This document shows positions 8,265 through 17,234 of a DNA stretch of 64,000 bases, piece by piece (position 1 is the first letter of the stretch; each line of letters begins with the position of its first letter). Both the position numbers and the translations under genes were made by a program. The stretch comes from DASRSS01 sp963799045. GTDB lineage: Bacteria > Actinomycetota > Actinomycetes > Mycobacteriales > Jatrophihabitantaceae. The notes below the pieces were generated by a model that saw nothing but the letters and a program-made list of their open reading frames with translations, did not search any database and had not been told where the DNA came from. The DNA is taken from the NCBI GenBank assembly GCA_963799045.1, contig CAWCVN010000005.1, positions 434,001-498,000 on the forward strand, in the 5' to 3' direction.

Positions 8265-9713
8265 ATGTCATCGACGACCGAACCGTCCAATGCGCTCGAC
8301 CGGCTCGACCGCAACGTGCCGACGCGCTTCTACTGGTCGTTGACGCTGCTGGCGACCCTGGGCGGGTTCCTCTTCGGCTACGACACCTCGAACATCGGCT
8401 CTGCATTGAACTTCATCCCGTACCGGCTCGGCGCCTTCGCCGAGGGCTACCTCGTCGCCGGTGCCTCGCTCGGTGCCGCGGCCGGTGCCCTGCTGGCAGG
8501 CCCGCTCACCGACCGCTTCGGCCGTCGCTCGCTGCTGATCGCCGATGCGCTCATCTACGCGGTCGGCGCGCTGCTGTCGGCGCTGACCTGGCACGTGGCC
8601 GTGCTGCTCACCGCCCGCACGCTCATCGGCCTGGCCATCGGCGCCGACTCGGCCATCGCGACCGCGTACATCGCCGAGTACGCACCACGCAATCGCCGGG
8701 GCGCGCTCAGCATGCTCCAACAGTGGATGATCACCGTCGGCATCCTGATCGCGTACCTGGTCGCCCTGGTGATCTTGAAGGTGTGGCCCGAGGCTTCCGA
8801 CGTCGACTGGCGCTGGTTCTTCGGCATCGGCGCGATCCCGGCGCTGGTCGGCCTGGTACTGCGCTTCGAGATGCCCGAGTCGCCGCGCTGGCTGATCCGG
8901 CAGAGGCGGTTCCAGGAAGCGCGCGAGACCTTCGCCACGCTGGGCGTGGAGGTGACGCTGGACGACATCGAGTACACCGCGGATGAACTCGCTCGCGCGG
9001 ACGAGCGCACCCAACGGGCGCGGCGCCGCGGCTGGACTCCCGGCGTCCGCCGCGCGGTCATCGTCGTCTGCGTCTTCTTCGTCTTCCAGCAGATCACCGG
9101 CATCAACGTGCCGCTCTACTACGGACCGCACCTGCTCGCCAAGTACTTCCAGAGCGGATCGTCCACGGTCGCCGCCACCACGGCCGGCGTGGCCGTCACC
9201 TCGATCATGACCGCGGTGAATGTCATCGCCACCTACTTCGCGTTCCGCTATATAGACCGGATCGGGCGTCGCAAGCTCGCGATCGGCGGGTATGCGGGCA
9301 TGGCGGTCATGGCAGTGCTGGCCGCCGCCGGCATCGGGTTGCTCTCGGGTACGCCACGCATCGTCGTCGGCATGACCGGGCTGAGCCTGTTCATCGCCTC
9401 CTTCGCGATCGGCGTCGGCGGCACCGGCTGGCTGATCCAGGGCGAGATGTTCCCTACGGCCGTACGAGGGCAGGCCGCCTCGATCGGCGCGACGGTCGAC
9501 TGGCTGGCCAACTACGCCCTCATCGAGGCGTTCCCTGCTGCGCACCGCGCCATCGGCCTCGGCTGGGTGCTGATCTGCTTCGCCGGGCTCTGTCTGCTCG
9601 CCATCGGTTTCGTCTACCGCTTCCTGCCGGAGACGAAGGAGCTGTCGGTCGAGGAGATCACGGAGGTCTTCGAGCGCCAGGCGCAGGGCGAGCCGGTCAG
9701 CTCGGCGGTGTGA
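8265..9713 (+). CDS. MFS sugar porter (sugar:H+ symporter family)
   Basis: 482 aa with 12 predicted transmembrane helices. Sugar-porter signatures are present: DRFGRRSLL after TM2, PESPRWLIRQRR before the central loop, FVFQQITGINVPLYY in TM7, DRIGRRKL after TM8 and PETKELSVEEITEVF at the C-terminus. It imports a sugar or polyol with protons at the inner membrane; the substrate cannot be read. Monocistronic, with no dedicated catabolic genes nearby. Confidence 0.92.
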   Translation: MSSTTEPSNALDRLDRNVPTRFYWSLTLLATLGGFLFGYDTSNIGSALNFIPYRLGAFAEGYLVAGASLGAAAGALLAGPLTDRFGRRSLLIADALIYAVGALLSALTWHVAVLLTARTLIGLAIGADSAIATAYIAEYAPRNRRGALSMLQQWMITVGILIAYLVALVILKVWPEASDVDWRWFFGIGAIPALVGLVLRFEMPESPRWLIRQRRFQEARETFATLGVEVTLDDIEYTADELARADERTQRARRRGWTPGVRRAVIVVCVFFVFQQITGINVPLYYGPHLLAKYFQSGSSTVAATTAGVAVTSIMTAVNVIATYFAFRYIDRIGRRKLAIGGYAGMAVMAVLAAAGIGLLSGTPRIVVGMTGLSLFIASFAIGVGGTGWLIQGEMFPTAVRGQAASIGATVDWLANYALIEAFPAAHRAIGLGWVLICFAGLCLLAIGFVYRFLPETKELSVEEITEVFERQAQGEPVSSAV

Positions 9714-9728
9714 GCGGAGCCGGGCCGA

Positions 9729-9899
9729 TCAGCGAACCCTGCTGCTCCCTCGGCGCCCGCGCCGGAAAGCGCTGCCGAGGAGGGTGAGGACGAACAGCAC
9801 GCACGCGACGACGAAGAGCCAGAACAGGCCGTGCACGACGAAGCCGATGATCCCGAGCGCCACCCAGGCGAGTATCAACAGGAGCACGAACGTGAGCAT
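9729..9899 (-). CDS. 56-aa hydrophobic membrane peptide
   Basis: Small gene read directly from the minus strand: ATG 9897-9899 to TGA 9729. The product is MLTFVLLLILAWVALGIIGF followed by a second hydrophobic stretch (LFWLFVVACVLFVLTLLG) and a basic tail (RRGRRGSSRVR). Two tight membrane helices with positive-inside charges resemble the small lmo0937-like stress-associated membrane peptides of Gram-positive bacteria. It lies 4 bp after the PRC-barrel gene stop, so the two are probably co-transcribed. Confidence 0.6.
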   Translation of the reverse strand: MLTFVLLLILAWVALGIIGFVVHGLFWLFVVACVLFVLTLLGSAFRRGRRGSSRVR

Positions 9900-9903
9900 C
9901 GGT

Positions 9904-10260
9904 TCACCGCCTCCCTAGCCGGCGCTCGCCTTCACTGCCGGGCCGGTACGGCAGCCCGTAGTGCGAGTAGACGTCCGGCTCGACCTCGGCGGTCAACTGC
10001 CCGTCGGTGTCGATCGAGGGCGCGTTGCGGGCCAGCTTGCGGTCCACGCCTACGCGAATGTGTCCCGGCGCGACGGTCGCGCCGTCGAGCGGCACGAAGA
10101 CCAGTCGCCTTCTGCCCATCATCCCGGTGCGCACCGTGGCGAAGGCCGGCAGATCGCTGCCGGTGTCGTAGTAGATCGCCTCGAGCGTGCCGATCTTCGC
10201 TCCGTCGCGAGCGACGACGTCGTGCTCGCGCCAGTCGCGGATGTCTTCGGCTTCGAACAC
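9904..10260 (-). CDS. PRC-barrel domain protein
   Basis: 118 aa. Residues 8-75 match the PRC-barrel fold (REHDVVARDGAKIGTLEAIY, then FATVRTGMMGRRRLVFVPLD). In actinobacteria such proteins are often stress-induced and may bind RNA or act as scaffolds; no catalytic residues are expected. The C-terminal third is charged. First gene of a two-gene unit with the 56-aa membrane peptide. Confidence 0.8.
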   Translation of the reverse strand: MFEAEDIRDWREHDVVARDGAKIGTLEAIYYDTGSDLPAFATVRTGMMGRRRLVFVPLDGATVAPGHIRVGVDRKLARNAPSIDTDGQLTAEVEPDVYSHYGLPYRPGSEGERRLGRR

Positions 10261-10459
10261 CGGTGGCCTCCGAGGTTCTGTGCGGTCGAGACGGACACCG
10301 AAGTCTGCCCGGACACGGCGGCGACGTATCGCCGAGGTTTACTTTGCCACGTGATCACAGCCTACGCCCCGCTCGCCGGACCGTGCGCTGGTTCGGCAGG
10401 CCGGGCTCACGCCTACGATTCGTCCGGGCGACGGCGCCGGGCAGGGGGCGGAAACGCAA

Positions 10460-10487
10460 CGGCCCCGGGAACTCTGCCCCGGGGCCG
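10460..10487 (-). terminator. intrinsic terminator after the phosphoesterase gene
   Basis: A 10-bp GC stem (CGGCCCCGGG / CCCGGGGCCG) with a short loop, followed on the minus strand by TTGCGTTT. It starts about 18 bp past the stop of the phosphoesterase gene. Confidence 0.75.
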
Positions 10488-10504
10488 CGCGCTATACGAG
10501 TGCG

Positions 10505-12235
10505 CTAGACCGCGTGCGGCGTGCGGCACGGGAACTTCCCCCGGAAAATGCCGCGCAGCACATCTCCTCCGTGCGCCCCGTGACCACGGTGGCCCCGGAA
10601 GATCGGCTCGATGGAGGCGACCGAACCGTCCGGGTTGAGCAGCACCGTCTTGTTGTTGAATCGGTGGAAGTCGAACAGCCCGCCCAGGGAGCCGGCGGTC
10701 GCGTCGAACGACGAGTCACCGATCCGGCCCGTCCGCCAGTTGTCCTCGATGAACTTCAGGATCGAGGCCTGCGTGGTGACGTGGTGGTCGATGTGGTCCG
10801 TCCGCGAGTACGGCGAGATCACGAGAAGCGGCTGACGCGGGCCGGGACCGCAGCGGTCCTGGTACCCGCCGGCGACCGGGGCGCTCGAGCTGTCGCAGAT
10901 CGCCGCGTCTTCAGCGGGGTCGTGCGAGCTGTTGGTGATCGCCGCCGCGACGTGGTCGTACCAACCGTCCGAGTCGTCGTAGGCGATGACAACCGCTGTG
11001 TCCGCCCAGTACTTCGACTGCTCGATCGAGTTGATCTGGTCGACCAGGAAGTGCTGCTCGTCGATCGGGTCCGAGTATCCGGCATGCCCGTCCTGGTAGG
11101 CCGACGCCTTGAGGAAGCTGACCGCCGGGAGGTGGCCCGTCGCCAGGGCCGTGTCGAACAGCGACAGGTCGTACTGGTGGTTCGCCTGGTCGGTCCTGCC
11201 GATCTTGCTGATCGAGCTCGGTGGCAGGTGGTGCGGGTTCGCCGTGGACGCGTAGTACTGGAACGGGTCGTGGTGCGGGCTGTAGTCGGTCACCGAGGCA
11301 CCGCCGATGTTGGTGTGCGACGACCCGCAGACGGCGTAGGTCACCCCGTTGCCGGCCGGCGTGGTCGGGGCGAAGCCGCCCTGGAACCAGCCCCACGTCA
11401 CGCCCTTGGCGTTGAGCAGGTTGCCGATGTTCTGCTGCCCCGGAGCCGCGGCCGCGAGCGTGTGCGTCGAGGTGTGGTTCTTGTCCGCGCAGTCGTCGTA
11501 GGCGGGGTCGGGGTCGTTGACCACCGTGCCGATGCCGTTCGCGTCCGGCGAGGCCAGCACGTACGGGCCGGGGGTGGGGACCTGCTGACCCGTCACCGGG
11601 TCGACCTCGGTGAACCCGTGGGTCTGGCCGCTGATCAGGTTCAGCGCCCCGGGCGCGGAGGGGCCGAACGTGGTGTCGAACGACGCGTCCGACATCGCGA
11701 ACTGCTGCGCGTAGTTCCACATCGCGGTCACGGTGTTGCCGTCGTAGTAGTCCATCGACAGCCCGGGAGCACCGTACTCGCCCGGGCAGGAGTCCGCGCT
11801 CACGTTCTGCACGAACTGATCCATCGCGCCGTTGTCGTATGCCTTCTGCTCCGCGCCGTAGGCGTGGTCCTGGTCGCAGGTCAGCGCCTGTGCCGGCGTG
11901 AGGCGGGCGGGGTCGTACTTGTTGGGGTTGCCGGTGAGCAGGCCGGCGCTGATCAGGTTGTCGTTGCGCGGCGTGTGCTTGGACGCCACGAACTTGGTGC
12001 CGTCGGTGTTCGCCGCCTTCGGGTAGGTGCCGAAGTAGTGGTCGTAGGACACATTCTCCTGGAAGATCACCACGACGTGCTTGATGGGGGTCGCGGTGTG
12101 GCTCGAGCGGTCGGGCATTGCCTTCGGCACGTGTGCCGAGGATGTCGTGGTGCTCGTGGCGACCAGGGCGGCGACCGTGACAGCGGCCAGACCTGCGGCA
12201 GCCAATGTCCGCCGCCGCGTCAGGCGATGGGGCAT
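10505..12235 (-). CDS. secreted alkaline-phosphatase/phospholipase C-type phosphoesterase
   Basis: 576 aa. The N-terminus RLTRRRTLAAAGLAAV has a twin-arginine-like motif before a hydrophobic stretch, and processing near residue 35 is expected. The phosphoesterase family opens with KHVVVIFQENVSYDHYFGTYP, the conserved metal/nucleophile region; further signatures are AMSDASFDTTFGPSAPGALN and IAYDDSDGWYDHV. It acts outside the cell, releasing phosphate from phospholipids or other esters. It neighbours a glycerophosphodiesterase and the pst operon, and a GTTCACC Pho-box-like unit lies about 70 bp upstream, so phosphate-starvation induction is likely. Confidence 0.85.
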   Translation of the reverse strand: MPHRLTRRRTLAAAGLAAVTVAALVATSTTTSSAHVPKAMPDRSSHTATPIKHVVVIFQENVSYDHYFGTYPKAANTDGTKFVASKHTPRNDNLISAGLLTGNPNKYDPARLTPAQALTCDQDHAYGAEQKAYDNGAMDQFVQNVSADSCPGEYGAPGLSMDYYDGNTVTAMWNYAQQFAMSDASFDTTFGPSAPGALNLISGQTHGFTEVDPVTGQQVPTPGPYVLASPDANGIGTVVNDPDPAYDDCADKNHTSTHTLAAAAPGQQNIGNLLNAKGVTWGWFQGGFAPTTPAGNGVTYAVCGSSHTNIGGASVTDYSPHHDPFQYYASTANPHHLPPSSISKIGRTDQANHQYDLSLFDTALATGHLPAVSFLKASAYQDGHAGYSDPIDEQHFLVDQINSIEQSKYWADTAVVIAYDDSDGWYDHVAAAITNSSHDPAEDAAICDSSSAPVAGGYQDRCGPGPRQPLLVISPYSRTDHIDHHVTTQASILKFIEDNWRTGRIGDSSFDATAGSLGGLFDFHRFNNKTVLLNPDGSVASIEPIFRGHRGHGAHGGDVLRGIFRGKFPCRTPHAV

Positions 12236-12303
12236 CGTCGGTTCCTCTCGATCGGGACGGTTACCCGGGAACCCTTTCGTGGCTACCGGTCACGGACCCG
12301 GAT

Positions 12304-12325
12304 GCGCGGTGTCGATTCGGTGAAC
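12304..12325 (-). promoter_or_regulatory. partial Pho box before the phosphoesterase gene
   Basis: On the minus strand GTTCACCGAAT (12325-12315) is followed directly by the weaker unit CGACACCGCGC, the 11-bp register of actinobacterial PhoP sites. Only the first unit matches well. Confidence 0.45.
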
Positions 12326-12399
12326 AGTCCGAGACCATCTCTAGATGGCGTCATGCGCTTCGCCGATCGCGTCGGGCAAACGGGCCCTCGCTACCAGCT

Positions 12400-12406
12400 G
12401 TTCACC
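12400..12406 (+). promoter_or_regulatory. GTTCACC half-site before the glycerophosphodiesterase gene
   Basis: A single GTTCACC lies 45 bp before GTG 12451. Without a second good unit the assignment is tentative. Confidence 0.3.
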
Positions 12407-12450
12407 TCGATGTCGGCCCGCGGCCCCCTTGCTCCGGCAGGCTTGCCGGT

Positions 12451-13182
12451 GTGCGCATCATCGGGCACCGCGGCCAGGTAGTAACCGGCGGCCCTCCGGA
12501 GAACACCGTGGCTGCGGCGCGGGCGGCGCTGGCGGCCAGCGCCGACGGCATAGAGGTCGACGTGCGGCTTTCGGGCGACAACGTCGCGTTGTGCGTCCAC
12601 GACCCGGAATTGCGCCGCCTCGCCGGCCGTCCTGACGTCGTCGCCCACAGCCCGTGGCACGTGCTCCGCGAGATCCCGCTTCCCGGCGACCGACGGATCG
12701 CCCGCCTCGACGAGATTCTGGGGCTCGTGGCCGGCCGCGGAACCGTGGTCCTGGACCTGAAGCACGAAGCGGGACGCGCGGAGCCGCTCGCCGCGGCGGT
12801 CATCGACGCGGTGCAGCGCCATGAGGCGGCCCACGCGGTCGTCGTCTCCTCCGCGAGCGCGACCGTGCTCGCGGCGGTGTGCGCCCGCGACCCCGAGCTG
12901 CGGCGCGCCCTGATCACCGGCCCGCGTACCACGATGCGGGTCGGGCTCAGCCGCACCCAGGCGGGCGGACATCACGACCTGCACCCGCATGTCAGCGCCG
13001 TCCTGGCCGATCACACCGCCGCGGAGCGGGCGGCCGCCGACGGGCTGACCCTGCGGGCCTGGACGGTCAACCGCCCGGTCGATGCCCACCTGCTCGATCT
13101 CGTCGGGGTCGCCGAGGTGATCACCGACGTGCCCGGCCTGCTGCGCACCGCGCTGCACCCGCCGGCGGCACGCCTCAGCTGA
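12451..13182 (+). CDS. glycerophosphodiester phosphodiesterase
   Basis: 243 aa from GTG 12451, where the family begins (RIIGHRG). Diagnostic motifs are GHRG (residues 5-8), PENT, EVDVRLSGDNVALCVHD with metal-binding Glu/Asp and the catalytic His, and the C-terminal LRAWTVN. There is no signal peptide, so it is cytoplasmic. It releases glycerol-3-phosphate from glycerophosphodiesters. Divergent from the secreted phosphoesterase and next to the pst operon, it probably takes part in phosphate scavenging. Its 3' end overlaps the convergent winged-helix gene by 8 bp. Confidence 0.9.
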   Translation: MRIIGHRGQVVTGGPPENTVAAARAALAASADGIEVDVRLSGDNVALCVHDPELRRLAGRPDVVAHSPWHVLREIPLPGDRRIARLDEILGLVAGRGTVVLDLKHEAGRAEPLAAAVIDAVQRHEAAHAVVVSSASATVLAAVCARDPELRRALITGPRTTMRVGLSRTQAGGHHDLHPHVSAVLADHTAAERAAADGLTLRAWTVNRPVDAHLLDLVGVAEVITDVPGLLRTALHPPAARLS

Positions 13183-13531
13183 CCTCGTTGACCGGGACGC
13201 TGTCGAACACGTACCCGAGCCCGCGCACGGTGCGCAGGTGGCGGCCCACGCCGCCGACCCGGTCGAGCTTCTTGCGAATCCGCAGCACGTGGACCGCGAC
13301 CGTGCTGGGGTCACCCTCGTAGCCGGGACCCCAGATGGCGTCGAGGATGGCGCCATTTTCGAGCACACAGTCCGCGTGGCTCATCAACAGCTCGAGGACG
13401 CGGAACTCCCGCAGCGCCAGATGCAGCGCCGTGCCGCGGACCAGAACGAGGTGCGCGGCGCGATCGAGCACCACGTCGCCTATCACCAGCCGCTGCTGTG
13501 CATGTTCCTGCTGGCTGGCGTTCGGAGTCAC
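13175..13531 (-). CDS. stand-alone OmpR/PhoB-type winged-helix DNA-binding protein (no receiver domain)
   Basis: 118 aa consisting almost wholly of an OmpR-type effector domain: VIGDVVLDRAAHLVLVRG, LREFRVLELLMSHADCVLEN, AILDAIWG, STVAVHVLRIRKKLDRVGG, HLRTVRGLGYVF. There is no receiver domain and no room for one, because phoU ends 23 bp upstream. It is the last gene of the pst-phoU unit. Full response regulators of this class are about 230 aa. It may bind Pho boxes without phosphorylation, or compete with the true PhoP/RegX3 (inference). A broken former response regulator is the alternative, though no receiver remnant is visible. Confidence 0.8.
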   Translation of the reverse strand: MTPNASQQEHAQQRLVIGDVVLDRAAHLVLVRGTALHLALREFRVLELLMSHADCVLENGAILDAIWGPGYEGDPSTVAVHVLRIRKKLDRVGGVGRHLRTVRGLGYVFDSVPVNEVS

Positions 13532-13554
13532 CGTCAGCCCCTTCGCATGGTCGG

Positions 13555-14226
13555 TCAGTTACCCGTCGGCTGCCCGTGCAGCTTCGGTCCACGGGTGCCG
13601 GTGACGATGAACACCGTCCGCCGGGCCACGCCGACCGCGTGGTCGGCGAAGCGCTCGTAGTTCCGGCCCACCAGCGCCATGCCCACCGCTGCCTCGGTGC
13701 CGCGGGACCAGTTCGGTGAGAGCACGAGGGTGAACAGCTGCCGCTGCAAGGCGTCCATCGAGTCATCCTCGTGTTCGATCGCGTGCGCGAGCTCGACGTC
13801 GCGGCCCTCGACGACCTCGGCGACCTTGGCGATCAGCGAGCGCGCCACCTGACCCATCTGCGAGACGATGTCCCGCGCCTCGGGCGGCACCGCGGGGTCA
13901 GGGTGGCGCAACCTGGCCGTCTTCGCTACGTGATGCGCGAGGTCACCCATGCGCTCCAGATCGCTCGCCAGGTGGATCGTGCCGATCAGCACCCGCAGGT
14001 CGGTCGCGACCGGCTGCTGCTGGGCGATCAGCTGGAACGTGCGGTCTTCCAGCTCCGACCGCATCGCGTCGATGCGGTCGTCGTCGCTGATGACCTGATC
14101 GGCCAGGGCGAGGTCTGCGTCGAGCAGAGCCTCGGTCGCCCGATCCATCGCGACCGCGACCAGATTGATCATCTCCAGTACGCGGTTGCCGATGTCGTCG
14201 AGTTCGTCGTGGTAGATGTCGCGCAC
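13555..14226 (-). CDS. phoU: PhoU phosphate-signalling protein
   Basis: 223 aa, standard length, built of two similar three-helix PhoU repeats. The conserved metal-binding E/D-rich signatures are LASDLERMGDLAHHVAKTAR in the first half and VGRNYERFADHAVGVA in the second. PhoU links the PstSCAB transporter to the phosphate-sensing histidine kinase and represses the Pho response when phosphate is plentiful. It follows pstB by about 60 bp in the same orientation. Confidence 0.95.
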   Translation of the reverse strand: MRDIYHDELDDIGNRVLEMINLVAVAMDRATEALLDADLALADQVISDDDRIDAMRSELEDRTFQLIAQQQPVATDLRVLIGTIHLASDLERMGDLAHHVAKTARLRHPDPAVPPEARDIVSQMGQVARSLIAKVAEVVEGRDVELAHAIEHEDDSMDALQRQLFTLVLSPNWSRGTEAAVGMALVGRNYERFADHAVGVARRTVFIVTGTRGPKLHGQPTGN

Positions 14227-14286
14227 GTTGCTCCGCCTCTGTCTCGGATGGGGGCCGGTCTTCGATGGGTCGTAGGTCCCGCTCGA

Positions 14287-15066
14287 TCAGCCGAAGCGAC
14301 CGGAGATGTAGTCCTCGGTGCGCTTGTCGCTCGGGTTCGAGAAGATCTTCTCGGTGTCGTCCATCTCGATGAGCTCTCCCGGCTGCCCGACGCCTCCCAG
14401 GTTGAAGAACGCCGTGCGCTGCGAAACTCTAGCCGCCTGCTGCATGTTGTGGGTGACAATCACGATCGTGTACACCTCCTTGAGCTGCTGAATGAGGTCC
14501 TCGATCGCGAGCGTGGAGATCGGGTCCAGCGCCGAGCACGGCTCGTCCATGAGCAGCACCTGCGGCTCGACCGCGATCGCGCGGGCAATGCACAGCCGCT
14601 GCTGCTGGCCGCCGGACAGCCCGCCGCCGGGTTTCTTCAACCGGCCGCGCACCTCGGTCCAGAGGTTCGCCGCGGTCAGTGACCGCTCGACGGCGTCGTC
14701 GAGCTGGTTCTTCGACATCCGGCGCCCCTGCAGCTTCAGCCCCGCGGCCACGTTCTCGTAGATCGACATGGTCGGGAACGGGTTCGGCCGCTGGAAGACC
14801 ATGCCGATGGTGCGCCGGACGTCGACCGGGTCGACACCGGCCGCGTAGATGTCCTCGCCGTCGAGCAACACATCCCCGCTGACCCGGGCACCGGCCACGA
14901 CCTCGTGCATGCGGTTGAGGGTGCGCAGCATGGTCGACTTGCCGCAGCCGGACGGGCCGATGAAGGCCGTCACCGATCGGGGCTGGATGGTCAGGTTCAC
15001 CCCGCGGACGGCGTGGAACTTGCCGTAGTAGATGTCGACGTCGCTCACGTCGATGCGCTTGGCCAC
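14287..15066 (-). CDS. pstB: phosphate ABC transporter ATP-binding protein PstB
   Basis: 259 aa from GTG 15064-15066, preceded by GAGGAC as ribosome-binding site; upstream codons in the open frame are not family-like. Walker A GPSGCGKST at residues 37-45, signature LSGGQQQRL, Walker B VLLMDEPCSALDP. It energises high-affinity phosphate import with PstC/PstA at the inner membrane. It lies 10 bp downstream of pstA in the pstSCAB-phoU operon. Confidence 0.97.
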   Translation of the reverse strand: MAKRIDVSDVDIYYGKFHAVRGVNLTIQPRSVTAFIGPSGCGKSTMLRTLNRMHEVVAGARVSGDVLLDGEDIYAAGVDPVDVRRTIGMVFQRPNPFPTMSIYENVAAGLKLQGRRMSKNQLDDAVERSLTAANLWTEVRGRLKKPGGGLSGGQQQRLCIARAIAVEPQVLLMDEPCSALDPISTLAIEDLIQQLKEVYTIVIVTHNMQQAARVSQRTAFFNLGGVGQPGELIEMDDTEKIFSNPSDKRTEDYISGRFG

Positions 15067-15076
15067 GAGTCGTCCT

Positions 15077-16021
15077 CTATTCCGAGATCTTGTTGTAACG
15101 CCCGACGAGCCGGGCAATCAGGTTCAGCAGCATGACGATCAGAACGAGCGTGAGCGCCGCGCCCCAGACCCGGTCGACGGCGTAGTTGTGGACCGGGACC
15201 GACTTGTTGTTGACGATCGCGAAGGTCTGGTGCGAGCTGTAGTAGTGGAAGTTGTCGGCGATCATGGTGGTCAGCGCGCCCTGCGGACCGTGGAACAGGC
15301 TCTTGTTCGTGCTCGGGTTGTAGTTGACGAGCACGAGCAGCGGTGCGGTCTCGCCGGCGACGCGGGCGACGCCGAGCACGATGCCGGTCAGGATGCCGTT
15401 CAGCGCCGTCGGCAGCACCACGCGCACAACCGTCTTCCACTTCGGCACACCCAGGGCGTACGAAGCCTCCCGCAGCTCGTCCGGAACGAGGCGCAGCATC
15501 TCCTCGGTGGTCCGCACGATGACCGGGATCATCAGCATGACAAGGGCGAGGGAGACCAGCCAGCCGGCCTTCTGCCCGCCCAGCGTCACGATCATCACCG
15601 AGTAGATGAACACCGCAGCGACGATGGACGGCACGCCGGTGAGGATGTCGACCATGAACGTCGTCACTCGCGCCAGGGGGCCGCGGCCGTACTCGACCAG
15701 GTAGATGGCCACCAGAACGGCGATCGGGATGGAGATGGCCGAGGTGAGCCCTACCTGCTCGACGGTTCCGAGGATGGCGTGATACGCGCCGCCGCCCGGG
15801 TCGGTGTAGACAAGGCTGCGCTGGGTCTTGGTCCACCAGTCGAGGTGCAGCAGCGCGTGCATGCCCTTGCCAATGACCGTCCACAGCAGCCACACCAGCG
15901 GGACGAGGGCGACCAGGAACGAGGCGACGATCAGGGTCGTGGCGAGGTGGTTCTTGACCTTGCGCCCGATGCCTATCCCGCCCGCGACCAGCGTCCGCTC
16001 GGCTACGGATGGCGCGCTCAT
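15077..16021 (-). CDS. pstA: phosphate ABC transporter permease PstA
   Basis: 314 aa with about six membrane helices. The permease EAA-type loop is seen around REASYALGVPKWKTVVRVVL, and the family segment GVARVAGETAPLLVLV follows. ATG 16019-16021 overlaps the pstC stop as ATGA, which fixes the start and indicates translational coupling. Confidence 0.96.
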   Translation of the reverse strand: MSAPSVAERTLVAGGIGIGRKVKNHLATTLIVASFLVALVPLVWLLWTVIGKGMHALLHLDWWTKTQRSLVYTDPGGGAYHAILGTVEQVGLTSAISIPIAVLVAIYLVEYGRGPLARVTTFMVDILTGVPSIVAAVFIYSVMIVTLGGQKAGWLVSLALVMLMIPVIVRTTEEMLRLVPDELREASYALGVPKWKTVVRVVLPTALNGILTGIVLGVARVAGETAPLLVLVNYNPSTNKSLFHGPQGALTTMIADNFHYYSSHQTFAIVNNKSVPVHNYAVDRVWGAALTLVLIVMLLNLIARLVGRYNKISE

Positions 16022-17121
16022 CGGAACTCCTGTCTGCGGGCGACGATCGCTCGGGCAGCGGCGTTCACCAGGAACGTCAGCACGAACAGCACCAGGCCCG
16101 CGGCGATGTAGGCACCGGTCTGCTTCGCGCCCTGGGCCTCTTTCATGTTCGCGCCGATGAGCGAGGCGAATGTCTGCCCGCCGTTGAAGATCGAGAACGT
16201 GAAGGGCTGGTTCCCCGGCGGCTTGGACATGATGAACAGCACGGCCAGCGTCTCGCCGAGCGCCCGCCCCAGCCCGAGCATCGCGCCGCTGATCACGCCC
16301 GGACGGCCGTACGGCAGTACCGCCAGCCGGATCATCTCCCAGCGCGTCGCGCCGAGCGCCCAGGCGGCCTCGATGTTGGCACGTGGGGTCCGGTCGAACA
16401 CGTCCCGGGAGATCGCGGTGATGATCGGCAAGATCATGATCGCCAGCACGACGGAGGCGTCGAAGATGGTGCCGGTCGGGACGTTCTCGTTCTTGAACAG
16501 CGGGATCCAGCCGAGGTGGTAGAGCGCCTTCTGTACGGGTGTCAGCTTGGGCGCCAGGACGAAGATGCCCCACACGCCGTAGATGATCGACGGGATCGCG
16601 GCGAGCAGGTCGATGACGTAGCCGATCGGCTTGCGCACCTGCTTGGGGGCGTACTGGGTGATGAACAGCGCGATACCGATCGCGATCGGCGTCGCGAGCA
16701 CCAGCGCGATGACCGAGCTGATCACCGTGGCCCAGAGCAGGTCGATGATGCCGAAACTGAAGGTGGCCCCGACGTAGTAGCCGCGGCTGGTGAAGAAGTT
16801 GACGTTGTCGTTGCGGATGGCCGGGACGGCCTTCCCGACCAAGAAGACGGCCACGAGCGCGATGAGGACGACGATCAGGCCGCCGGAGCCGGACGTGAGC
16901 CAGTAGAACAGCCGGTCGCCGATGCGGATCCTTCCGCTGCGCAGCGCGGCGGGTGGGTGTGCCTCAGCCGAGACCTCGACCTCAGGTATGGCCAGCGGCT
17001 GGCTGGAGGCGATCAGCTCGCGTGCACGGGCCGACTCGGGCTCGGGTACCCGCTGGGATTGCTGCTGGGCGTCTTCGTCCGGTCCGGTGTGCCGCTGCGT
17101 CACTGTCTCTCGCTCAGTCAT
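16018..17121 (-). CDS. pstC: phosphate ABC transporter permease PstC
   Basis: 367 aa. The first 65 residues are a hydrophilic cytoplasmic extension rich in Glu, Gln and Arg, longer than in typical PstC. Then come about six membrane helices with the EAA loop EAAWALGATRWEMIRLAVLP and LGRALGETLAVLFI. It forms the phosphate channel with PstA. Separated from pstS by 113 bp holding a stable hairpin. Confidence 0.96.
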   Translation of the reverse strand: MTERETVTQRHTGPDEDAQQQSQRVPEPESARARELIASSQPLAIPEVEVSAEAHPPAALRSGRIRIGDRLFYWLTSGSGGLIVVLIALVAVFLVGKAVPAIRNDNVNFFTSRGYYVGATFSFGIIDLLWATVISSVIALVLATPIAIGIALFITQYAPKQVRKPIGYVIDLLAAIPSIIYGVWGIFVLAPKLTPVQKALYHLGWIPLFKNENVPTGTIFDASVVLAIMILPIITAISRDVFDRTPRANIEAAWALGATRWEMIRLAVLPYGRPGVISGAMLGLGRALGETLAVLFIMSKPPGNQPFTFSIFNGGQTFASLIGANMKEAQGAKQTGAYIAAGLVLFVLTFLVNAAARAIVARRQEFR

Positions 17122-17172
17122 GGCTCATGCCGTTTCACTGGTCTCGAGTGCATCTAACAGTGCGGCGGACGA

Positions 17173-17207
17173 GACCCGCCAGGCCGTCTGTCGACGACTG
17201 GCGGGTC
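17173..17207 (-). terminator. hairpin between pstS and pstC (possible attenuator)
   Basis: GACCCGCCAG pairs with CTGGCGGGTC around a 15-nt loop. There is no long U-tract, so it more likely lowers read-through or stabilises pstS mRNA than fully terminates. This would explain higher pstS than pstCAB expression, as is common in pst operons. Confidence 0.55.
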
Positions 17208-17234
17208 CGCCCGTCATTTCGTCCGAACCGTCCT

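Noticed and set aside
17173..17207. Riboswitch between pstS and pstC
   Set aside because: Only a single simple hairpin is present, with no conserved aptamer-like sequence.
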